Of a stretch of DNA of 64,000 bases, positions 43,437 to 49,390 are shown piece by piece. Numbering within the stretch: position 1 is the first letter of the stretch; each line of letters starts with the position of its first letter. Both the position numbers and the translations under genes were made by a program. This DNA is from an uncultured Acetatifactor sp. (lineage in GTDB: Bacteria; Bacillota; Clostridia; Lachnospirales; Lachnospiraceae): contig CAJTMX010000026.1 of the NCBI GenBank assembly GCA_910577235.1, positions 3,180 to 67,179 on the forward strand. The letters run 5' to 3'. The notes under the pieces are model-generated. The model searched no databases. It had not been told where the DNA came from and was given only the letters and a program-made list of their open reading frames with translations.

Positions 43437-43530
43437 AAATGTCACTGCTTTGTGACATTTCTGCTTGTTATTTTGCCGAAACATGGTGATGCGGTGACGT
43501 TTCTGTGATATTTGCAGTTTAGAATAGAAG
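43437..43530 (+). promoter_or_regulatory. Regulator-box promoter D, without a downstream gene
   Basis: The dyad AAATGTCAC/GTGACATTT (43437-43460) is followed by half-sites GGTGACG (43493) and TGTGATA (43504), and -10 TAGAAT at 43520, 27 bp from the first half-site. The next 90 bp carry no gene and run into a convergent repressor gene. The rest of 43284-43617 shows nothing else I can support. Confidence 0.7.
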
Positions 43531-43617
43531 TCAATAAAGCCAAGTCTGCCACATTGGGAATTATAGGAACAGAAAGGTATATCAGGCACAACTAATCTGG
43601 CAGATAGAACTTTAACC

Positions 43618-43986
43618 TTATTCGGCTGTTTTATGCTCGACTTCTTTTTCATGTCGGCTAAGCATCTGCTCTGCCATGCAATCTAAGGTTTTCAGCAGAA
43701 ACACCCTTTCATCTTCCGTGCAGACCGCGAACTTGCACAGTAGCTGCTTTGTCTGCTGTTCCAATAGCGGCATATCCGGGTAGAACAAAACATCGGCCGA
43801 TAATCCAAGCCGGTAGATTACATCAGCAAGGACTTCAATAGATGCATTGACCCGCCCCTTTTCTATGTTTTGGATATGTCGGAGTCCTCTGCCGGTCTGC
43901 TGGGCAAGCTGCTGTTGTGTCAGGTGTTCTTCATTCCGCCTGCCGCTGACTATTGCCCCTATGTGCTGTAAGATATTTTTACGCAT
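43618..43986 (-). CDS. XRE-family transcriptional regulator
   Basis: A 122-residue protein. The N-terminal HTH (RRNEEHLTQQQLAQQTGRGLR, IQNIEKGRVNASIEVLADVIY) is followed by a 50-residue helical tail. It faces an intergenic region with an 8-bp dyad (TCGTGCGT/ACGCACGA), probably its operator. It may mark the junction between cargo and backbone. Confidence 0.87.
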   Translation of the reverse strand: MRKNILQHIGAIVSGRRNEEHLTQQQLAQQTGRGLRHIQNIEKGRVNASIEVLADVIYRLGLSADVLFYPDMPLLEQQTKQLLCKFAVCTEDERVFLLKTLDCMAEQMLSRHEKEVEHKTAE

Positions 43987-44011
43987 TTTTAATCACCTCT
44001 ACTATATTCTA

Positions 44012-44054
44012 TCGTGCGTGTCTGTTTCTATAAATTCCCTAATAGAACGCACGA
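44012..44054. promoter_or_regulatory. Operator-like dyad upstream of the XRE gene
   Basis: TCGTGCGT (44012-44019) and ACGCACGA (44047-44054) are perfect inverted repeats, with a second TTCTAT/ATAGAA pair inside. A TATAGT box on the minus strand adjoins it. Apart from this dyad and the terminator at 44317-44357, the 460 bp between 43987 and 44446 hold no convincing gene. Confidence 0.6.
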
Positions 44055-44316
44055 ATATATACTTATAATGCGTTTTGCAAAAAATCGTTCTGACTGTGTA
44101 GCCAATAAAAAAACGGCTTTTCACATCAGGGCTTACTTTTCATGCCATCTGTGTCTGTCCGTAGAAAGGGACAGGTTATGGATGGTTTTGTTTTTAGATA
44201 TGCGGTGGGAATATCGTCAAAAAAAGCGAGGCTCATTTCTCGCCGCTCCAGCATCTTTTAACCGCATTATCAGACGTATCTAAGTATGTCAATCAAACAT
44301 TGAATACCACTGCGCA

Positions 44317-44357
44317 AAAAAACGCCAGACAGTCATTTCCGCTGTCTGGCGTTTTTT
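44317..44357. terminator. Bidirectional intrinsic terminator
   Basis: A perfect 16-bp arm AAAAAACGCCAGACAG pairs with CTGTCTGGCGTTTTTT across a 9-base loop, so both strands end with a T-run. Confidence 0.92.
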
Positions 44358-44446
44358 GTCTGCGCTGCTGGTTTGACCGCCGGATACGCGCACCGCCGCC
44401 ATCCCGAAAATCTGAAACCCATTTTCAAATTTTCGGAGGTAGCAAT

Positions 44447-44563
44447 ATGCATAATCAGGCCACAAAAATTTTTTTGAACTTTTTTCTTAAAGGGCAAGGT
44501 TCACCTGCCCTTTACCCTATACCCTTTATTCCAGAGAGCAAAGGAAAGGGGGTGGACGCATGA
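44447..44563 (+). CDS. Short leader ORF coupled to the HTH gene
   Basis: A 38-codon ORF starting at ATG 44447, six bases after GGAGGT (44435-44440), and ending in an ATGA overlap with the HTH gene. Inside it is a strong hairpin (AAAGGGCA at 44489 with TGCCCTTT at 44506). Leader ORFs with hairpins control regulators in Tn916-type elements by attenuation; the similarity here is only in layout. Confidence 0.5.
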   Translation: MHNQATKIFLNFFLKGQGSPALYPIPFIPESKGKGVDA

Positions 44564-44877
44564 GTTATGCAGAACGTCGGGAAGCGATTCTGGAAGTGCT
44601 GTGCATAAGGCGGCACGATACATACCGCAACCTGGCATTTGAATTTCAGGTTTCGAGAGAAACCATCCGGCAGGATATAGCCGTCCTCATGTGTTCCTAC
44701 CCCATCGAAACGGTACGCGGCCGGTATGGCGGCGGTGTCAAGATTGCGGACGGGTTTTACCTTTACCGCAAAAAACTGACAGCACGGCAGGCTGCGCTGC
44801 TTGTGAAATTAAGCGCGCAGCTTACCGGGGATGACCTCGCCACGATTGACAGTATTCTCCGCCAGTTTGCTCCCTGA
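44560..44877 (+). CDS. DeoR-like helix-turn-helix protein
   Basis: A 105-residue protein. Residues 5-55 form a DeoR-type winged helix (RREAILEVLCIRRHDTYRNL, FQVSRETIRQDIAVL) with a short C-terminal helix and no sugar-binding domain. It lies upstream of the ParB-like genes near the element's recombination end, so it could control these genes. ATG 44560 is coupled to the leader ORF. Confidence 0.78.
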   Translation: MSYAERREAILEVLCIRRHDTYRNLAFEFQVSRETIRQDIAVLMCSYPIETVRGRYGGGVKIADGFYLYRKKLTARQAALLVKLSAQLTGDDLATIDSILRQFAP

Positions 44878-44986
44878 GCATTGAAGCATTGTACTTTGAA
44901 AAACAGCAGGATAGGCTCCTGTTCATAGTCAGTATGTAAGTGATTGCATCCTGCATCAGCCATCCCGCGCCACGACTGCCTGCGGC

Positions 44987-45023
44987 CAGGGACAGCGAAA
45001 GGAGGTGAAAGCCTCTGTTCCTG
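44987..45023 (+). promoter_or_regulatory. Hairpin enclosing a strong Shine-Dalgarno sequence
   Basis: CAGGGACAG (44987-44995) pairs with CTGTTCCTG (45015-45023), one G-U pair, and GAGG (45002) with CCTC (45012). The enclosed AAAGGAGGTG would be masked when folded. No convincing gene begins right after it. Confidence 0.45.
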
Positions 45024-45155
45024 CCCGTCAAACCGATAGCATCAAAGGCACGAGCGATACCGGCATGGCTGTCCGGCGCATGGCAGCGCCGCAGACGCGG
45101 GATGCGCCGCAAACACCCGTATCGCAGGGTAAAAGGGAGGTACTGGGGGATTGGT

Positions 45156-45500
45156 ATGGGCAGCTTCGTCAACTGTCGCCGCCGTCTGTTGGTATCGCGC
45201 CAACGTGCCGTGTTGGGCTTACATACTCCCGTGCCGGGGGTGAGCAGTAAGGCGGTCATGCCGCCTGATAATACGGCACAGATTTTTGAGAAAGGCATAA
45301 AAGAGAAACCCGCGCCGGTCACATTTCCTCACAGAATGAGGGTGCAAAACAGACTGGCGCGGGCTTTCCCCTTTGCCTGCGGGATGCAAGACCTTACGCC
45401 ACCGGGAAAACCGGCGGCGCAACGTGTTCCATCCGGCAGGATAGCAACAAATAAAGCGGCTGGGGCCGAAAGAGGTGATAAAAATGCAGGTAAACATTGA
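45156..45500 (+). CDS. Doubtful small ORF upstream of parB-like gene
   Basis: An open frame of 114 codons beginning MGSFVNCRRRLLVSRQRAVL. The nearest Shine-Dalgarno (GGGAGGT at about 45135) is too far away at 14 bases, and the composition is Arg/Pro-rich like spurious frames in GC-rich DNA. It overlaps the next gene. Retained only because the stretch 44878-45483 is otherwise empty. Confidence 0.25.
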   Translation: MGSFVNCRRRLLVSRQRAVLGLHTPVPGVSSKAVMPPDNTAQIFEKGIKEKPAPVTFPHRMRVQNRLARAFPFACGMQDLTPPGKPAAQRVPSGRIATNKAAGAERGDKNAGKH

Positions 45501-46506
45501 GAGTATCCAGGTCAATTCAGGACGGCGGGAAGCCCTCCCGGATGCCGTGCGCGAACTGGCGGACAGCATTTCGGCGGTGGGGCTGTTAAACCCCATCACG
45601 GTTGACAGGGACTATACCCTGATTGCCGGACTGCACCGGCTGGAAGCGGCAAAGTTACTGGGCTGGGCGGAAATTGAGTGCAACGTCAGCAGCTTAGAGG
45701 GATTGCAGGCAGAACTTGCCGAGATTGACGAGAACTTTGTGCGGGCCGACCTGGAAACCCTGGAGTTTGGAAAGCTGCTCCTGCGGCGCAAGGAAATCTA
45801 TGAAATGCTGCATCCGCAGGTGAAAAACGGCGGCGACCGAAAGAGTGAAAAAATCAGAACGCGCCGGGCGCGTTCTGATTCTGACAAATCTTTTGTACGC
45901 GACACAGCAGACAAGCTGGGCATTTCAACCCGTTCCGTGGAGGAAAAAATCCAGATTGCAAGGGATATGACCCCAAGGGCGCAGGAAATCGTTCAGGATG
46001 CCGGCCGCAAAATCAAGAAAAAGGACTTGGTAAAGCTGTCCCGCATGGAGCCGAAACAGCAGGAACAAGCCGCCGCGCAGTTGGCGGCTGGGGAAATCAA
46101 GTCAGCGGATGAATTCCGGCAGGAGGAACCGCCAAAACCATCCAAACCGCCGGAACCGGCACATGAGCCGGAACGGTCCGCAGAGCCGGTTACAGAACCG
46201 CTGGCATTGCCCACGGTTCCCTATTCGCTGGGCGACAGGCACTATGACACCCTGGAGGAATCCATAGCCGACCTGAAAAATCCCGACAAGGATTGCAGCT
46301 ACACGCCGGATACGCTCCTGGCGGACATTGACGGCTTTGTGCAGACCTTTCACAAGGGCTTCGCGTGGTATCACGACCCCTTTTGTACTGTCGTGTTCCC
46401 CCACATCTCCAAAGTGCAGTTTGAGTTTGTCCGGCAGCGTTTTGAAAGCATTTCTTCCGCAATGGCAGACTTATTAAATCAAATGGAAAGGACTATAAAA
46501 ACATGA
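45484..46506 (+). CDS. ParB-like nuclease-domain protein
   Basis: A 340-residue protein. Residues 1-90 form the ParB/Srx domain (SIQVNSGRREALPDAVRELA, GLLNPITVD, LIAGLHRLEAAKLLG). A helix-turn-helix region (DTADKLGISTRSVEEKIQIA) follows, then a Pro/Glu linker near 205-235 and a C-terminal domain of about 100 residues. It probably binds element DNA for partition or regulation. ATG 45484 follows AAGAGGTGA. It is coupled by ATGA to the next gene. Confidence 0.88.
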   Translation: MQVNIESIQVNSGRREALPDAVRELADSISAVGLLNPITVDRDYTLIAGLHRLEAAKLLGWAEIECNVSSLEGLQAELAEIDENFVRADLETLEFGKLLLRRKEIYEMLHPQVKNGGDRKSEKIRTRRARSDSDKSFVRDTADKLGISTRSVEEKIQIARDMTPRAQEIVQDAGRKIKKKDLVKLSRMEPKQQEQAAAQLAAGEIKSADEFRQEEPPKPSKPPEPAHEPERSAEPVTEPLALPTVPYSLGDRHYDTLEESIADLKNPDKDCSYTPDTLLADIDGFVQTFHKGFAWYHDPFCTVVFPHISKVQFEFVRQRFESISSAMADLLNQMERTIKT

Positions 46507-47363
46507 GCAATCGAAAAAAACGCCGTCCGCCCGGTTCGGAGCGCACGGAACAGCAGAACCTTTTAACAGAAACACAGTATACCAATCCCGGCGTACAGCG
46601 CGACTTATCCAGCAACCAGCTTACTTCCGGCCTGCCCTATCAGCGGCCCGTGGAGCCGGAGGACGTTGACCGCCTGATTGCCAAGTGGGACGACCGCTTA
46701 TTGACCCCTCTGGTGGTCAGCTTCCGGGACGGCAAATTTAACGTGGTGGACGGACAGCACCGGATCGCCGCCATGCGGAAAATGGCAGACGGCGGCAACG
46801 TTACCGTCCCCTGCCTGATTTATACCGGTTTGAGTTATGAGCAGGAAGCCGAACTGTATTTCAAGCTGGATCAGTCCAAGGGCCGGCTGCGGCTCTCCCA
46901 CGCCACAAAAGCCCTGCTGGAGTCCGGCACGGATGCCGAGGTGCTGGAAATCAAGCGTCTGGTGGAATCGGCTGGCTTTGTGTGGGTGCTGGATAAGAAA
47001 AGCGGCGATGCTTACGAAATCCTCTCTACCCGCGCGATCATCAACGCCTACCGTCTGCTTGGCGGATCGGCTTTTTCCCGCCTGCTGGTACTCCTGGACG
47101 GCACATGGCACGGCGCGTCCATCTCCCTCCGTGCGTCTATGCTCTCCGGCATGGCGCTGTTTCTGAAAACCTATGAAACCGAACTGGACGACCGTACTTT
47201 CATCAAGCGGCTGTCTGCGGTTGACCCGGAGGAAATCATCCGGCGCGGCAAGATGGACTTTTCCACCAATAAAGCAGCACTCCGCTTTGCCCGCGTCATT
47301 CTGGAAAAGTATAACAGCCAGCAGCGCGGCGGCCATAAGCTGCCCTACCGCTTTAAGGGATAA
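46503..47363 (+). CDS. ParB-fold protein (DUF6551-like)
   Basis: A 286-residue protein with a ParB-like core: PYQRPVEPEDVDRLIAKWDD and VVDGQHRIAAMRKM. The remainder is helical. Such proteins are paired with ParB-like genes in related elements; the DUF6551 label is from memory. It starts in an ATGA overlap with the preceding gene and is followed by an intrinsic terminator, closing the operon. Confidence 0.82.
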   Translation: MSNRKKRRPPGSERTEQQNLLTETQYTNPGVQRDLSSNQLTSGLPYQRPVEPEDVDRLIAKWDDRLLTPLVVSFRDGKFNVVDGQHRIAAMRKMADGGNVTVPCLIYTGLSYEQEAELYFKLDQSKGRLRLSHATKALLESGTDAEVLEIKRLVESAGFVWVLDKKSGDAYEILSTRAIINAYRLLGGSAFSRLLVLLDGTWHGASISLRASMLSGMALFLKTYETELDDRTFIKRLSAVDPEEIIRRGKMDFSTNKAALRFARVILEKYNSQQRGGHKLPYRFKG

Positions 47364-47382
47364 TGGCAAATCATACATAGGA

Positions 47383-47413
47383 GCCGCAGACACTTCCCGT
47401 CTGCGGCCCTTTT
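47383..47413 (+). terminator. Intrinsic terminator after the ParB-fold operon
   Basis: GCCGCAGAC pairs with GTCTGCGGC (9 bp), loop ACTTCCC, followed by CCTTTTC. Confidence 0.85.
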
Positions 47414-47433
47414 CATTGCAAGGGAGGTTTTGT

Positions 47434-47613
47434 ATGGACACAGTAACGAAAGAGCAAAAATCCCCCGTTATGGAGCCGTCCGAACAGGGCTACCAGCTTA
47501 CCATCGGGCGTGACACCATCCGGGTGGTCAGCGTTTTCAGCGGCACAAGGACGGCAAGTGAAGCTATCCACGAAGCCGCCGTAAAGAAAATCCTTTACGA
47601 TACAGGCAGTTGA
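47434..47613 (+). CDS. tnpW: TnpW-like small protein
   Basis: A 59-residue protein with the TnpW pattern: MEPSEQGYQLTIGRDTIRVV, FSGTRTASEAIHEA, then a short helix. TnpW accompanies TnpX and TnpV in Tn4451-like elements; its function is unproven. ATG 47434 follows AAGGGAGG. It lies between the terminator and the recombinase promoter. Confidence 0.75.
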   Translation: MDTVTKEQKSPVMEPSEQGYQLTIGRDTIRVVSVFSGTRTASEAIHEAAVKKILYDTGS

Positions 47614-47653
47614 AATTTGTGCGCAATATCGTCAGAAGCAGCAGGCTGTCAGC

Positions 47654-47682
47654 TTGACTTTACCACTTTAACGTGGTATAGT
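47654..47682 (+). promoter_or_regulatory. Recombinase promoter with a dyad in the spacer
   Basis: TTGACT (47654-47659), 17 bp, TATAGT (47677-47682). The spacer contains ACCAC (47662-47666) and GTGGT (47673-47677), a perfect inverted repeat whose right arm touches the -10 box. Confidence 0.8.
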
Positions 47683-47740
47683 ATAGATGACAGACGAGCA
47701 TAAACCCTGTTGTTTCTCGGACTGATAAGGAGGCAGTTTT

Positions 47741-49354
47741 ATGAGGGAACAACAGAATTACAGAGCCGCTATCTATTGCCGGCTTTCTTCCGAAGATGGA
47801 GCCGACCACGAATCTATGAGCATTGGGAACCAGCGGGCATTACTGACCGAGTATGTGCAGAAACAGGGCTGGGAGGTTGTCGATACCTATATCGACGACG
47901 GATTCTCAGGTACGAATTTTGACCGTCCCGGCTTCCAGCGGATGATTGCCGACATTGAAAAAGGGCGCATCAATCTGGTCATTACCAAAGACCTCTCCCG
48001 CCTTGGCCGTAACTACATCATGTGCGGGCAGTACACAGAGATTTATTTCCCGGAGCGTCATGTGCGCTACATCGCCCTGAACGACGGAGTTGACACGCTG
48101 AACCAGACCAGCAGCATGGACATTACGCCGTTCAAGCACATCCTGAACGATATGTACGCCAAGGATATTTCCACCAAAATCAAGTCCACCCTCCATACCA
48201 AAGCAAAGCGCGGCGAATACCTCGGCGCACTCGACCCCTATGGCTACCTGCGGCATCCTGACGATAAGCACAAGCTGATCATCAACGAGGAAACCGCGCC
48301 GGTTGTCCGGCGGATGTTTGAAATGTGTGCGGCAGGGATTGGGGCAAGGAGCATTGCTTCTACCCTGAACAACGAGGGCATCTTATCCCCCAAGGAATAC
48401 ACCCGCTTCCGCAAGCACAACCCTGAACGGGATGGCGAGTTTGAACGCCGCCACTTCTGGACGCGGACTTATGTGCAGTTTATGTTGAAAAACGAAATCT
48501 ATGTGGGGAGCATGGTGCAGGGACGGGAATACACGCCATCCTACCGCAGCAAGAAGCGGGAACCCATCCCCAAAGAGGACTGGATCGTGGTTCCCAATAC
48601 GCACGAACCCATTGTATCGCGGGAATTATTTGATGAAGCGCAGAAACGCATGGGAGCGCGGAAAAAGACCATTCAGGCGAAAGACGAACCCGATTTATTT
48701 GCAGGGCTGTTCTTCTGTGAAGCCTGCGGAACCTCCATGCTTCCCAAGGTAAGCCAGCAGAAATACTTCTACTACAACTGCGGGCGCAGCCACGCGATTG
48801 GGAAATTAGCCTGCTCCAGCCACTACATCAACCGTGACACCTTTCACCAGGCAGTGCTTGAGGACATCCGCCGCAACGCGAAACTGTTCAGCGAGGACGC
48901 TGAAAAAGCCGCACAGCGGCTCATGGAACTGAAATGCGCCGACCAGCAGAAACAGACCGCAACAATGAAGCGTGACATTGCATCGGCAAAGAATCGGCTG
49001 GCCGATCTGGACGTGAAGCTGAAACGCACCTATGAGGACAACATGAGCGGCAAGCTGCCCGACCATATCTTTACCATGTTTATCGCAGACTACGATACGG
49101 AACGGGCAACGCTGAAAGCGAACATTGCGGAGATGGAAAAGGCGCTGGAAAAGATACGGGATACCAAAGCTGATATTGACCGCTTCGCTGACCTTATCCA
49201 GAAATACACCAGCTTTGAAAAACTCGACCGCTTCATGCTTCACGAACTGATTGACCGGATTACGATTTACGAAACGCCGGGTATGGGACGCTGCCGCAAG
49301 GGTAAAGAAAAGCGCATTACCATCTACTACAAATTTGTCGGGGCTATCCAATAA
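47741..49354 (+). CDS. tnpX: Large serine recombinase (TnpX-type integrase/excisionase)
   Basis: A 537-residue large serine recombinase that should excise and integrate the element. The catalytic Ser is in YCRLSSEDG near residue 15, with DGFSGTNFDRPGF and KDLSRLGRNY downstream. A recombinase domain (GYLRHPDDKHKLIINEETAP) is followed by a zinc ribbon (CEACGTSMLPK, later YYNCGRSH and C), a coiled coil near 395-475 and a DUF4368-like end. ATG 47741 follows AAGGAGG. It is the last gene of the element on this side. Confidence 0.93.
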   Translation: MREQQNYRAAIYCRLSSEDGADHESMSIGNQRALLTEYVQKQGWEVVDTYIDDGFSGTNFDRPGFQRMIADIEKGRINLVITKDLSRLGRNYIMCGQYTEIYFPERHVRYIALNDGVDTLNQTSSMDITPFKHILNDMYAKDISTKIKSTLHTKAKRGEYLGALDPYGYLRHPDDKHKLIINEETAPVVRRMFEMCAAGIGARSIASTLNNEGILSPKEYTRFRKHNPERDGEFERRHFWTRTYVQFMLKNEIYVGSMVQGREYTPSYRSKKREPIPKEDWIVVPNTHEPIVSRELFDEAQKRMGARKKTIQAKDEPDLFAGLFFCEACGTSMLPKVSQQKYFYYNCGRSHAIGKLACSSHYINRDTFHQAVLEDIRRNAKLFSEDAEKAAQRLMELKCADQQKQTATMKRDIASAKNRLADLDVKLKRTYEDNMSGKLPDHIFTMFIADYDTERATLKANIAEMEKALEKIRDTKADIDRFADLIQKYTSFEKLDRFMLHELIDRITIYETPGMGRCRKGKEKRITIYYKFVGAIQ

Positions 49355-49390
49355 TGCAAAAACGGCATCCCCTATGGATGCCGAAAAAAA
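49355..49390 (-). terminator. Hairpin terminator at the ICE right end
   Basis: CGGCATCC (49363) pairs with GGATGCCG (49376), loop CCTAT. Read on the minus strand it is followed by T5; on the plus strand it is followed by A7. It would stop transcription entering the element from the host gene. Confidence 0.7.

Noticed and set aside
44014..44283. An 89-codon frame after the operator dyad
   Set aside because: Its start lies inside the dyad, there is no Shine-Dalgarno and the composition is not protein-like. A 27-codon frame within it has an RBS but is too short to judge.
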